Counted from the first letter of the stretch, positions 11,622 to 23,899 are shown. The stretch: DNA of 64,000 bases from Ascarosepion bandense (GCA_037127315.1 JBBBDQ010001124.1:3273501-3337500); one strand, 5' to 3'. Numbers and translations are program-made. Notes: generated from the letters alone by a model not told the origin.

Positions 11622-12108
11622 CTCTGAAGCCAATTAATTTTAGATTACCTATTGGCTTTTTTTTTCTCCTGAAGCCTGTTAATTCCAGCCTATGTATCTA
11701 CTCTTTTTTTTTACCTGAGGCCAATCAATTCAACCTACCTATTGGCCCTTTTTTTTCCTGAAGCCAATTAATTCCAGACTACCTATTGGCTTCAGGAAAA
11801 AAAAATAAAAAAGAGCCAACTAATTCTGGCCTCCCTTTTGTATTTTTTTAATCTGAACTCCAGCCAATTGGCTCTTTTTGCTGAAGCCAATTCATTCCAG
11901 GCTGTATATTGGGTTCAGGAAAAAAAAATAGCCTGTAGGTAGGTTGGATTTAATTGGCTTCAGGAAAATAAAAAGGCCAAAATGTAGGCCAGAATTAATT
12001 AGCTTCAGGAAAATAAAAAAACAAAAGAATCAATAGGTAGGCTGGAATTAATTGGTTTCAGGAAAAGAAAAAAAGAGCCAATTAATTTCGGCCTACCTAT
12101 TGGCTGTC

Positions 12109-12139
<31 letters not shown>

Positions 12140-12310
12140 ACACCAATTAATTCTGACTTACCTAGTGGGTCATTTTTTCCTGAAGCCAGTTAATTCTGAC
12201 CTATATATTGGCCCTTTTTATTTCCTGAAGATAATTAATTCCAACCTACCTGTTGGCTTTATTTTTTTTTCCTGTAGCCAATTAATTTTGGTGTATTGGT
12301 TCTAATTTTC
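11345..12310. repeat. ~60-bp poly-T-linked tandem array with switching orientation
   Basis: The unit core reads 'cctgaagccaattaattc' + 'tggcctacctattggc' and is separated from the next by a run of T (or A on the other strand). Units run forward at about 11390-11790. One at about 11740-11800 forms a forward/reverse pair. Units run reversed at about 11905-12065, then forward again at 12078-12310. Spacer T runs vary widely, the largest being 42 T at 11578-11619. No coding potential was seen. It does not match any satellite I know. Confidence 0.8.
11578..11619. repeat. Poly-T run, 42 bases
   Basis: An uninterrupted T tract inside the array at 11345-12310. Confidence 0.95.
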
Positions 12311-12330
12311 TGAAGTTAAATAATTTAACC

Positions 12331-13670
12331 TGCTCCAGAAATTTCACTTATCAATTTTTGTTTGATGCACTGAAAGAAATTGATTTATCAAAATAGAGCA
12401 TATTTGAGTTGAAATTCTTGTGATACACTTTGCACTTACGTTTGTTTTTTTTTTGTTTTTTTCCTAGATAATTCTTTGTTAGTTTAGCGTTTTCTTTGCC
12501 ATTAAAATTACTTATAAACCATGTATGGTAGTGCAAAAGGGAAGAAGAAAAGACTTGTTAAAATAAACTTCTTTGTGTTGCTGATATATAGGATCAAGGT
12601 GGAATGTCTTTTTGTAGGCAAGGGAACCAACCTAGAGGATGGTAGAGTTGATTTGTGCCTTGTGAGGAAGCTTGTGTTAGGTTGGTTGACTGAAGTCACT
12701 TGTGGTAATAGTGACAACCTGCTTACTTGCCTATAACTGACATGAGTTGTCCTTTTAAGCAGTCGGGGTGGATGCGTCAGTTTTTTGCTTTTGAGCAGCA
12801 GTGTTCGTGATTGGCAATTCTTAAATTGTATTTTGTATTGGGGGTTATTTTGTGATGCTCACAGTCCCTGCATAGAGAGCGACTTTACTTTTTGATTTTT
12901 TTTCTTTTGTAGTGTTCACATCTGGCCAGTAGATTTTGATCAGGAGTTAATCAAAAACAATCAAATTTAAATCAGAGTATAACTTTACCAAACATACATG
13001 TATTCAACACCCCTGCACACCCTCTATATTTCTCTCTCTTACTCATAGGGTAACAGGTTTTTCACTGTTACTATCTGAACAGATTAAAAAAATGGAAGAG
13101 GTCATTCGCTCTGTTTATCTTGTCAGTCATGTGACAAGGCTTTTTTTTTAAGATCCTAGGCAATGGAAAAATTTTGATAGAAGTGGATTGACACTAATTC
13201 TAGGACAGTTCATGGTTGGATTTATATGAAGTTCAGAGTAATACAAACAAATTTGACAAAATCCAGGGGAGGGTCTATTTTAGTCTGGGTGACATGTATG
13301 GAAAATGTGTATTTATGATCCTTGGGATTAATTAATTGAAGAGCTGACTGGCAAATATTGGTTTGGATTTTTTTCAAGTAATCAGCTGCATGATCCCAGA
13401 ATTGGCTTGATGCAATGAAAACTGACTGACCAAATCAGTGGGGCATGTAAAGCCCTATCTTTTTATAACGTTAACATCTTTACTCCTAAAGTGGTTTAAG
13501 GAGATAAAACTTATGTCAATAAAATTTCTTTTAATAAAAAATTTAAAAAAAAAAAAAATTCTAATTGCATTATCGTTAAATTTTAACTTGCACTAGCATA
13601 ATGTTCAAAATATTTTGCATACCTGTTTTTTTTCATATACTTTTCATATTTAGCTTCCTAATTTAAAAAA
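12331..13670. other. Unassigned stretch
   Basis: ORFs of about 70 codons overlap on opposite strands at 12508-12736. Neither shows a domain, and mutual overlap argues against both. No repeat was recognised except a 14-base A run near 13546. Confidence 0.4.
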
Positions 13671-13671
13671 G

Positions 13672-13862
13672 GTGGATGTGCGTTGTGATGCAGTGGATTT
13701 CAACTTGGAACGACAAATTGGGGAGCCAAGTTCAAATTCAAGTTGAACTCCTTGCATTCACTTATGCACAAATACCCTTGGGGAAGGTATTAATCCACCA
13801 CTTTTATCAGTTTATCCCAAGTAAGGCAATAATGCCACTAAGACTCAAGGGACTACTGAGAG
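13672..13862 (+). repeat. SINE-A head joined to reversed LINE-I tail
   Basis: 13672-13800 is the SINE-A head and first body block (gtgcgttgtgatgcagtgga ... gggaaggtattaatcca). From about 13805 the sequence becomes the reverse complement of the LINE-I 3' end (tatcccaagtaaggcaataatg). The SINE is therefore 3'-truncated at a junction with a reversed LINE tail. Confidence 0.65.
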
Positions 13863-13879
13863 AAAAAGAAAATAAAGAC

Positions 13880-14170
13880 TTTAGAAGAAATGCAATCTAA
13901 AACAGGAAAAAAGGGAAAATACTCTACTACTGTTCAAAAGGCCACGGAAGTGAGTGAACTGGATGATCAGTAAACCTATTTACTCCTTTTGGTGAAAAAA
14001 AACAAAAAATTGAGTTTCAGATTTTAGGTGGATACCTCAGAAGTAGAGAGTTAAAGTAGACTTTAGAATTAATTGGAAACTCTATCCTCAACAGGAAATC
14101 AGGGATAAACCTCTATCTCTTGTCCAAACGAACAGGGAGGAGTGTGAACTGAATGAGGGGTGAACCTATC
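13880..14170. repeat. Diverged direct duplication
   Basis: 13900-13985 and 14080-14165 share the order aacagga..., gtgagtgaact/gtgtgaactga, and gtaaacctatttactc/gtgaacctatctactc, offset about 180 bp. No coding frame was found. Confidence 0.5.
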
Positions 14171-14294
14171 TACTCTGTTGAGTTCCCTTAAAATATGTTG
14201 CCATATACTTATTTTTAATATTTCTTAGACTGAACATATAATTTGTTTCCCCCAAATTTATAATTTGGAGATTGTTAGTTAGTGTATGTCTCAT

Positions 14295-14397
14295 AATTTA
14301 GTTTTGTTTGGGAAGAAGTTTATCAGAATTAAAATCTGAAAGATATATCCTTCAGATTTTAATTCTGTTAATTTAGTTTTGTTTGGGAAGAAGTTTA
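14295..14397. repeat. Perfect hairpin flanked by 28-bp direct repeats
   Basis: A perfect 17-bp inverted repeat (14324-14340 with 14351-14367, loop of 10) sits exactly between two identical 28-bp direct repeats at 14295-14322 and 14370-14397. Confidence 0.9.
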
Positions 14398-15054
14398 AAA
14401 TTAAAAGTTCTTTGTTGGGTAGTCTAGTTTTTGTAAAATGTCTATTAACTGCAAAAAAGAAATTGGGGTGAGATCTTCTGGAAAGTGAGATACTTGTTCA
14501 ATGTTCAAGATATAAAATTTGTTTGTTTTTTTCAAAGAGTCAGAATGTTCTTACTTGAAAGCTTTACATAACACAAAATTCCTCCTTCACTTTCATCTGT
14601 AGTATTTGCAAAAAACCTTTTTTAATTTAAGATTTAATAGCACAAACTAATTAGACAAATTCAAATTTTAGTGGACACAGTCTATTTAGTTTAAAACAGA
14701 TAAATTAACAAATATCAAATCATTAATCTAAAGTTCCAACTTTTAAGTATTGTGAAGCAAATATGGAAACAAACATCAAAGCAGTCAATCATCAAATGAC
14801 AAAAAACATTTGCCAACATTAATGAAGTTTGAAAGCAGTTTTAATTTATTGCAATTACTTCACGTTTGTAAGATGTTTTTATAATTAAAATGAACAATCA
14901 CAATTCTCTACATGTTTGGTTAGCTATAAAGATAACATTGAATGAAACAAACTTTTAATCTTGTGTTGTAGTGTTATAAATGCTATTACTTATTGTCCCC
15001 CAAATGTTCTTAAAATGTTATCTGCATATAAAAATACAAATTAAGATGTCTGTG
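14398..15054. other. AT-rich stretch, nothing assigned
   Basis: No ORF, repeat or signal could be supported. Confidence 0.4.
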
Positions 15055-15250
15055 AAGAAAAACTTTAAAAGATAGGAGAGACAGCAGAAAACAATGCCTA
15101 ACATACTTAATAGGCTTGAGAAAATATATGGCAGGAGAGGGTTTAGGAGGGGTAACAAGAGAAAGAGTGCTTAGAGCTACAAGAGATAGGAAGATGTGAA
15201 AGGCCATGATCACCTACGTCCTAAAGGGACATGGCACATAGAAGAAAAAT
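15055..15250 (+). mobile_element. LINE-III 3' fragment, plus strand
   Basis: Plus-strand frames echo the C-terminal end of an endonuclease/RT polyprotein (GRRGFRRGNKRKSA, then KGHDHLRPKGTWHIEE). It ends 'aaagggacatggcacatag', the same 3' end as the minus-strand copies at 17255 and 43480. It is severely 5'-truncated and contains stops. Confidence 0.6.
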
Positions 15251-16220
15251 TGGTTTTAATTTTTTTCATTTCTTCTTTTTTTTTTTTTCATTTCTTATTA
15301 AGTCTCAAAAAAATATTTTATGAATTTTGATTTTGGTTACTGTTACTAGCCAAGGCTAAACATGTAATAACAATTTTCTTAAATGATTAAAAGTTGGTGA
15401 GTACTGACGTGACCCTAGTTATTATTCCGAGGGTCATAGTACTGACGCCAGCGTGACAGTAGTCATAGGGACAGGGCAATTTTTTTCCTTGGTTTTTATG
15501 TACACATATGAGCACTCCATGGTCAACCAACCATGCATCACATGCTGTCGCCTAGTGGTGTGTATGTGGTCAGGGGAGTAAATACGGTCCAGGTTTATGT
15601 ATTTTCCTTTTATTGTCTCTCAAAAGGTATGTTAACAATGAAATGAAGTGGCTATTTGTTTGGGGTATGAAATTTCAGTTTTAGACTGGATCATTTGTCA
15701 TAGAAAGTGTGCAGGAAATTCTAAATAAGACTGGTCATTAGATATAATATTTATTTTAAAATTAATAATCAACAGTTTAGTGCCAAATAAATTGCATTTT
15801 CATTGTGAAGAACACGTTTATTTTTAGGCATCACCAAACCAAGATAGATGTATTTTTCCAAATTGAAAGCAAAATGTGGCTATCCTATTTTAAAATATTT
15901 GCCTAAAATCAAGGAATTAAATGAATAAATTGTATACAGAATGGGTTATTTTATAAGAAAACTTTGTGTAAATATTGGAAGTGATCAGTCTCATGTGCTT
16001 AATATCTGTAAAGTGAAATAGAAAAACTTGTCTATTTCAAATATTTTAATTTGTACTCTTCTTTTTAATGACCTACATTCATACTTATCATTGTTATGGC
16101 AATATTCTGTTAAAAGTTGTGGAGCTCAAAGATTTGACTTTGTAAGAGGAAAACTTATCTGAATCTTTTTATAACGGTTGATCAGAAAATTCAAATAGGG
16201 AAAAACCATCAGCAATTTTT

Positions 16221-16253
<33 letters not shown>

Positions 16254-17254
16254 CTTCCATATTTTCAAATTCAGAATTTTGACTTTTGACAGGGACCAAA
16301 CAAAAAGGATTTTTGTGTAACTGTTGAGTTTTAATATGGGATTTCAAGTAACTATGAAAAAAAATTTGCATATAAAAATACATGTAAATGTTTTACAAAT
16401 GAATTATTCATTGCAATAATAAAATGTTCAAGAATAATTTTTCTCGGGTGTATTGGTAATATTCTGCCCAGTGGCTCTTTTCAGGGAGTGACAAGTTCAC
16501 CAGTCAGGGGGGTCGAGGAATAATGCAATATGAAGTATTGATTACAGATTAAATGCAGATTTTTAGATATTCACCCATTTCCATTGTACCTGTGATATGT
16601 TGCCTCTTTTCTGCTTGGTGGGAGATGAATTTTGATTAGACAAGGACTACAGGGAGTAGTGTGTTGAATATGGAAATTAACTGATAGAAACACCTTTCCT
16701 TTCATACATTCAATACATGCATAAGGATATGACTTCCTCTAGAGACCATTCATTTTTAAACACACCCATCTACTTTTGAAGACAGTGTTTGTCTGGAAAG
16801 TATCCAGTTATTTAAAATTAACCAAAAAAAAAAATGGCCTTCCAAATGAAACCTTGGGACCTCACATAGTTATCACAGTGTCTCTTCAACAATCAGCAGT
16901 CTTCTTTGTAGATTACCATCAGTTGTCTTGTTACCGCTTCACTAATGTGTAATCTCGGCCATTGTCTAAAATATAAAATCTCTTTTAAATGGTTATTTTA
17001 GTGTAGGAAAATTCTCAGGGACACAAACTTGGACAATATGGAGAGGATTAATAGACTTGGGTGGGATGTGAAGCTTCAATAAAGAAAAATGTGTTATGAA
17101 TCATTTGCTACCTTAAGCAAGCTTACTCAATGACCTCACAGTCGACTGAGTAAACTAACAAGAGAGTCAGTTTATACATGTACAGTAAAGTCACTAAGTT
17201 ACATGAAGGCTGTGTAGCCTGTAATCAAGATATTAAAAATAACTGGATGCTTTC
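15251..17254. other. Non-coding stretch with a GC-richer island at 15395-15600
   Basis: It is mostly AT-rich with a T run at 16217-16242. The segment 15395-15600 is less AT-rich and has 'agtactgacg' twice (about 15399 and 15440). I saw no ORF or family match. Confidence 0.35.
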
Positions 17255-17970
17255 CAGCCTGACCTCATATATTTTCTTTTATATATTGTGTCCCTTCATG
17301 ACATGGCTCTCCACAATATCCTGTCCTTTGTAGTTCTTAATATATTTTGTCTTGTTATTTCTCTCAAACCCTCTCCTGCCATTGATTTGCTTAAGCTTAT
17401 CAAGTATGTCACGTGCTGTTTTCCAGTTGCTCTTTCCTGCTATCTGCCTTGTGAGTATCAGATTCTACATTGTGTGTCTCAGAAACTTCAACTGTATTTC
17501 TGATGTTAAATATAATTTCTTTTTTTGTTTCCATTCTCTCCTAAACTTTGTTGTTTGCACATTCAGTTCCTGGTGTTCTCAGCATCCTTCTGTAGAACCA
17601 CATTTCTGTTGCTTTGAGTCACTCCTTCATCTTTTGAGAAGAATGCCCAGCATTTGCGGCCATATAAGAGAACAGATGTCATATAACAGCTCAGCATTCT
17701 TTTTCTTGTTTTCAACAAAATTTTCCTGTCTCTTAATACTCTGCTTAGCTTTTAAAATTCGTTCTTGGCCATCTCAATATGCCTTTGGATCTCAGTGTCA
17801 CACTTTCTGTCCTCTGTTAGAACACTTCTCAGGTGTTTAAATTTCTGTACCTGATTAATTTTAGTATCCCCGACCTGTGATTGACATTTCGGGTTCCTCT
17901 TTTTGCTGATGACGATGCATTAGTTTTCTTGTAGTTTATGTTTAGTCCTTTCTTCTCATTTTCCTTTGTT
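17255..17970 (-). pseudogene. LINE-III reverse transcriptase C-terminal part (dead)
   Basis: Reverse-strand frames parallel the better copy at 43480-44150: a 'KYLGS.LTED..CDTEI' block, then 'WSTILFSKDEGV', then the 3' 'RITYL' region. Stops and frameshifts interrupt it throughout. The 162-codon plus-strand ORF at 17352-17840 is an antisense shadow of it. Clade assignment (RTE/Ingi-like) is inferred from the motif order only. Confidence 0.65.
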
Positions 17971-18021
17971 ATACAATAATACTAATAACACGAGTCTTAT
18001 ATTTCAGAACAAGTAATTAGG

Positions 18022-18297
18022 TTGTGCGTTGTGGTGCAGTGGATATCAGCTCAGAATGAGAAATCTGAGAGCCAAGTTTGAATTCATTGCATTCACTGAC
18101 GCACAAATATTCTTGGGAAAGGTATTAATCCATTGCTTCTCCTTCCAACTATGGGTTTAAATAGCAAGACCAATTGGGTTCTATATTCTTGGTTGGCAAC
18201 TAATCTACTAGAGAAAGAAATATGAACTTGCTGCAGGAAAATATTTTGTCCAGTCAGTGTATCATGTATGGCACTTAACTGACTGAATTTGTTACCA
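18022..18297 (+). repeat. SINE-A copy, plus strand
   Basis: Head (gtgcgttgtggtgcagtgg), body and terminal block (gtatggcacttaactgactga) are all present. About 12 bp are deleted after 'gagccaagtttgaatt' (the 'ccagttgaatt' segment), and it is moderately diverged. Confidence 0.85.
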
Positions 18298-21200
18298 TGC
18301 AGTATCAGTATAAAAAAAAAAGGTAAAGAAAAAAGTACCGAGTGTTAAAAAGACTGATCTATATCAATACTGGTATATGAAAGGGTAGTGAAAAGCCCTC
18401 AACTTGATCAAAGAAAGATTAATGAAAATAAATTCTGATGTTTGGTCAAATTTAGAGAAGTGATTTGTCCCAAGAATTTTTCATAATATATAATGTACAT
18501 AATTTGTTGTGTATACAGATTTATGTTTTTTGCGTTTATAGTTGTGTGTATCTATTGAAGATCAAAATCACTCCAGAAATAATTATTTAATTAGCTTAAT
18601 TTGAGCTTGAGGCCATAAACATGGCTACTAATTGATGATGACTCTTTGTGACAATTTAATTCCTAAAATGATTGCAGCACATCACTGAGTTAATGAGTCG
18701 GGTGATATGGCTCATCAGAAGGTAGACTAAAAAAATTCAAGGTAATTTTTGCTGAAAGTACCTCACCTATTTTCATTTAAGAAACTGGGTAAAAGTGATT
18801 TTTTTTTTTTTTTTGTAAAGATTTATTTTTTATAGTTAAAAAAAATATCAATGATGACAGTGATTAACATGTGTTGCTGTGTGTGGTTTATTCATTTGAT
18901 AGTACAAAAGATATTTAAAATATCTCTTCTCAAGAGGAAAAAAAAATTGTTTCCAAAGAAAAAGTTTAAATAACCCACAAAGGCTTGATGAAGCTATAGA
19001 AAACAATCAAATTGAAAACAAAATATGTTTATATGTATGATCTTCCTTAGTGAAAACTATCAATGGTTTAAAATGTTACCTTCTAAGAATGTTTCTTAAA
19101 AACAAACATTCTACTTAATCATTGTTTATATATGTGGCTATATATGCAAACATGTGAGTGAACAAGTGAGAATGAAATGAAACACCTAATTTCTTGAAGG
19201 AAATTTTGTTTACCATTCAGAAAGCCCTAAGGACTGCAACACAGTTTTCCCCTGTCTGAGTTCAATATTTCATAGATATAATTAAGTTTGGTAATTAATG
19301 AATTGTCACAGTTAATTTTTTACAAACTGATAACAATAATTTGGTGACCATGTTTTACAGGAGCAAAATTGGTGTTTTCAAGGTTTTTGTGACTGAGCAT
19401 TGGCTGATATACAATTTATCCCCTTATTTTAGATATAGGTGACATTTAGTAATCTTGAGGAAATTTTATGGACATGGTTTGTGATATACAGATGCTGATC
19501 CCTGCTGTATAAATTTATTAAATTGCGAGTTCATTCTTTGGGTAAGGCACTTGATGTAAAAAGTGATTAACAATATAAGTCAGAATTACTTATGGGTTGG
19601 AGTTAAACATTTCCTTCAGAGTTCTTAAAAGTTGACAGTCTACAACTTCAGACCTGTTTCCAAAGCTTTTTGGTGGAGGGAATCTTTATCAGTGGAGTGC
19701 ACAAATGAGAATTTGCACACACAAATTTGTGCATATCATTTTCAAAGAGAAAACAAATTATTTTTCTACCTGTATAGCTTACATCTGAGAAATACTGGCT
19801 GATAAGGCAACAGAAACCTGTTAAAAACTTTGGGGCATTAAAACAAAAGCTGTAAATATTTTGTTAAATATAATCTATTGTTGTTCTAATATTGCAAGAA
19901 GACTTTATTAAAAGAATATCTCATTATATTTGATTACATTTACAGGAACACTGGAAATAATACAAATTGTATTATTAGTTGATATCAAACTTTTCATTGT
20001 AAATTTAGTGTTTGAACAAATATAATGAATCTAATATTAATTGCAGAAATTAATTAACAAATACTTTTTATCTTCTTCATGAGAATATTAACTAGTAATG
20101 TCCCAAGAGTGTAGAAAGAATAAATTTCATGGTATTCTATACTACCAGCCAACTCATGATGCAGCTAAAGGGTAGAACTGGGAACCTACTCCAAAATGTT
20201 GAATTTCAGGAGCTTTGAGAAAAGCTAAAAGTTAAACTACATCTTCGTAAATAAACGGTAAATTCTGTCTGTTCATTTGTGTGTCTGAAACCTCTCTAAC
20301 TTTGGCCACACTTGTTCTCCATAGGCATATTATACCTTTCAGGATGATCACAAGATTGAACATCTGCCCTTCATCTGTTGCTTGAGCATTCAGCATTGGG
20401 ATTTGTGTCTGGATGAGGAGGGAACAGTTAAAAATTCAAATCTGAAAATAACTGGAAAAAATTAGTGATTTTAAAATTTTAATTTATATTGCGTTTAAAT
20501 TACACAAAAACTTTGAATTTAAACGTTTTTGTTTTAAATTCAGTTTAAAATATCTACAACTCTTTGTGAATTGAGAAAATCAATTTTATTTCTTCAAAAT
20601 ACCTAGGAATTAATGTTAAGGTGAGATTTTTGTGACATGGAGTTTTGAAGCTCCATGGTGTTTGCAATTTGAAGAACTCAATTTTTGATCTAAATTGGTT
20701 ATGGCCATAATGAGACTTATAGCCCAGATCAGAGTTAAAGTGGATTTTGAAGTTCAATGGATTGAATTGAGAGATTCAAAGTTATTTCTTCAAAATTATC
20801 ATTGCTTTTGTTCTAAGCAGGACCAGAGGTCCTTTTAGTTGTAAGCTGAAGATTGAATTATCCCTCTGCTAAAGCTAGCTTACGAGTTTGTATAGAGTTC
20901 GGCTTTTAAGCTAGTTCTTAATAAGTGACATTTTCATTGGTTTTGTAAAATAATATGATGTTTGTTTCTATTTTGTTTTTAATGGTTAAATCAATATACT
21001 TTTCTTTTTTTTTAATACCATTTCGAAAAAAAAATTACAAATTACTCGTAAAGTATTAAATTTTATCCATAGATTTATTGTTATTCATAACAATATCATA
21101 GAGAAAAATATTGAGTTAAGTTTGTGACAAATAATGGTATCCTCTCTATTCCAATAAAGACCATTATATATTTATTTCTCTCCTGTCATGCTCATGGAGA

Positions 21201-21334
21201 GAGAGAATAGCAAGGCAGTGTCTGCTGAGTTCATTCTCTTTACTACCAGTTATTAAACCTCTTGCCATGTGTTTGCTCTTTAACACTGCCTTATTATTTT
21301 ATTTTTTGTAATAATTATACTGTTGAGTAGTGAA

Positions 21335-21370
<36 letters not shown>

Positions 21371-21846
21371 TCTCTACTATAATAAAGGTTATTATTTGCA
21401 TTCTTAATTTGATTGTTACTTATTTATAATAGTGAAATGGTTGATAAGAAGTCAGTTGGTTTTAGAGGATTATTTAATGTTGAAATGAGATGAAACCAAA
21501 AAATTGTCTTGTTTTCTTTTTTTTCTTTCTGGCAATGAATATATAAATAGAACAATTAAAAAGCAAAATAAATTAATGAATAAATTTCTGGAGAAAAAGG
21601 TATTCATCATATCATAAATAAACAATTTTTAAATGATATATAATTTAAAAAATGCATAATTTGGATAGCTTTTACATTTCTTAATTTTCTAACTAATTTT
21701 AGAAAAATGAACCATTGGACAAAGTGAAGTTTCAGTTTAACAGTTTCTGTGATGCCAGTTTTCAGGCAAATGATATTTGTTCTTGCTTCCCAAATGTATT
21801 GAATTTCTTTCACATTAATTCTAATTAATTAATTTCATAATTGCAG
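18298..21846. other. AT-rich non-coding, probably intron upstream of the 21847 exon
   Basis: I found no exon or repeat family. It contains a direct-repeat pair (cctctctattccaataaag at 21141 and a diverged version at 21369) flanking an (AT)n tract. The exon at 21847 starts in phase 2, so an upstream exon must exist, but it was not found here. Confidence 0.4.
21338..21368. repeat. (AT)n microsatellite
   Basis: A continuous AT dinucleotide tract. Confidence 0.95.
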
Positions 21847-22138
21847 CAAATTTCCAAGCCATTCTGATTGGCAAACTGAACAAGAATGGGACATTGAAAT
21901 GACTGAACATCTGCACCAAGAATTTGCACTTTATGGATTGGACAAAGTTGAAGTTTTCACTTATAATGTTGTGGCTTCCTCACCTAATCTGGAATCTCCA
22001 AGACAACTGGAACTTACAGACAGACATGGTCAGGTGAAATTCAGTGTTACACTGAAGTCCCTGCTTACAGATGAGAGAGAGAATGGCTCAAATACATTTC
22101 ACAATATCTACTCTCAATCCGTAGATGATGTTTTCAAG
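21847..22138 (+). CDS. Exon of a transferrin-receptor / NAALAD-like (M28B) protein, N-terminal ectodomain
   Basis: The exon is bounded by 'ttgcag' (acceptor, ends 21846) and 'gtaagt' (donor, starts 22139). The single leading base completes a codon, so the upstream intron is phase 2 and the downstream intron phase 0. It encodes about 97 residues, open throughout. The order KFPSHSDW, WDIEMTEHLHQEFALYGLDK, VEVFTYNVVASSPN, SPRQLELTDRHGQVKF corresponds to the region just outside the membrane in transferrin receptors and glutamate carboxypeptidase II, where a helix precedes 'YNVLLSYPN'-like and '...IIxxNGxxxF' strands. In vertebrates these type II membrane proteins bind iron-loaded transferrin (TfR) or cleave acidic dipeptides (GCPII). 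The metal-site exons are not in view, so receptor or peptidase cannot be decided. The exon pairs in frame with 41403-41525. Confidence 0.72.
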
Positions 22139-22199
22139 GTAAGTGTTGTAACCTCTTTGTTTATTGTTGTAGTATCACATCGTTGTATTATCTTGGGTT

Positions 22200-23054
22200 T
22201 TGTTATATTCAGTTACTCATAGACTTGTAGTAATATTTATTACCACGAGGTGATATTCTGGTATCATACTATTGCAAGATAGTTGTTCAGGTATCTCACA
22301 AATAATACTGTATTAAGAGATTCCTCCTGATAATATGAAGTATATTCTCTTGGGATTTGTGAGTAATCTACTCTGGGACTAAATAGTAATATCTTGCTGT
22401 GAACACGGAACTCTGCTACTCGGCTGTAACTAGTATGAATGCTGCTGCTACTCGCAATCTGGTTGATTCCTTGGTTGATCCACCCACTGGTACTTAATGA
22501 GTTATTATTATCCTGTTCACGTGATCACTAGTGGAGTAATCTATTCTTATAGTTGTTATCTGGTGATCAGCATTCAACCACATGTGTCAGTGTTAACATT
22601 TCTTTCTACATGACTGTAAGTTGTTGGTAGTTTTGTGACATCCTCTTCTCTCTTATTTTTTTTTATTTTATTTAGTGTGTTTTCTTTTTTTAGTTGTTCA
22701 AGCTTGAGCATTATAATGTGGTGACCGGATGTTTACCCTCCGTGGTCCAGATAGCAAATGACTAAAACTGGTCTTTGCACATCTGGACTCCACACAGAAG
22801 TTCCAGTAGAAAACCAAAAATAAATATCAAATTCCTTTCCCCGCCCAGAATTAAATCTGGGTATGAATTCCCAAACAACAAAGAAATAAAAGGACTACAA
22901 TCCAATCCACAGTCTAGAAAATGGAACATAATTAGCATGTCCCTTGACAAGTGATTGTATTATGGTTGCCTCTCCTTTCTCTCCCATCTTCTTCTTCACT
23001 GTTCACTGAGTCACTTAATAACTGATGGAGACTTCAAAGACACTCCTAACAAAT

Positions 23055-23055
<1 letters not shown>
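22200..23055. other. Intronic stretch, nothing firmly assigned
   Basis: A moderately GC-richer segment (22330-22600) and 'ttataatgtggtgaccgg' at about 22712 hint at a decayed LTR edge, since 'tggtgacc' resembles a primer-binding site. No opposite repeat or coding sequence supports this. Confidence 0.25.

Positions 23056-23095
<40 letters not shown>
23056..23095. repeat. (CA)n microsatellite
   Basis: A continuous CA dinucleotide tract. Confidence 0.95.
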
Positions 23096-23099
<4 letters not shown>

Positions 23100-23247
23100 C
23101 TTTTGGGCAATTACTACTCTGAAAATTTTTAATGACCTTTGTATCAACCAAAAGACATTACTTTTATTTGTAAAAAAACCTTAATTGTTTTATATACATA
23201 TATATAGTTTCTATACACAATTTGATTTTCTTGTTTTATATCACTCT

Positions 23248-23336
23248 TATAGTGGATTATCTATTAAGAAGGCCAAATTCAGTTAATCTGTTTCAACACA
23301 CAAATACACTTCACTATAACGGATAACCCACTATAA
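23248..23336. mobile_element. Short MITE-like inverted repeat (Tigger/pogo-like?)
   Basis: The ends ttatagtggattatc and gataacccactataa form imperfect terminal inverted repeats (one mismatch in 15) around an 89-bp unit. 'cactataacgga' resembles pogo/Tigger termini; that is inference. No clear target duplication is visible. Confidence 0.4.
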
Positions 23337-23899
23337 TAAAAAGTTTCTGAATATTTTTAAAATCTCAAAGAAAACCATAATTTACTAAATTTGAATACCC
23401 TGTAATATTTATGGCTAACTTAATAACTGAACATTTTAATTTTAATTGTATGCAAATTAAGAGGTAGCTACTAATGTAAGCATGACTGGACTCCTGATTA
23501 TAGAGTCAGTCAGTTGCTTAAATGCCATACTAGTGGTGACTGTGAAACTCTGAAAGTGGGAGGGGGGCACTTAGGGGCCCCGAGATTTTTCTGAGAAGGA
23601 GGGTGGGGGGCAAACTCAAACACAACTTTAGGAATGAGTTTGTTACTTCACTACATAAAACGGAATAACTTTTCGGTCATAATAGTGGAGTTGTAATTTT
23701 ATTCTTGCTCTTTTTTCCACTCTCAAGCTGTTGGAACATAAGAGAGGTTAATTTTAAAAAAAACCAAAGGATTCTAATGTCAATATTAGCAGAACAGTGT
23801 GATTTGTCTTCTCTGAATTTTTTCCTCTATAAGACTTTTTTGGAGCACAAAATATAAGTGTGAGAAAAAAGGTATATGCGATAATAAAATAATGCAACA

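Noticed and set aside
12508..12736. Overlapping ORFs of about 70 codons on both strands
   Set aside because: No recognisable domain, and open frames on both strands suggest a chance lack of stops.
17352..17840. 162-codon plus-strand ORF rich in Phe, Ser and Cys
   Set aside because: It is antisense to the LINE-III reverse transcriptase remnant; the same shadow recurs at 43510-43830 opposite the better LINE-III copy.
22330..22760. Possible LTR with a primer-binding-site-like 'tggtgacc' at about 22717
   Set aside because: No second LTR, no defined TG...CA ends and no coding sequence next to it.
23041..23100. CRISPR-like regular repeats
   Set aside because: This and similar tracts are dinucleotide microsatellites without spacers; the organism is an animal.
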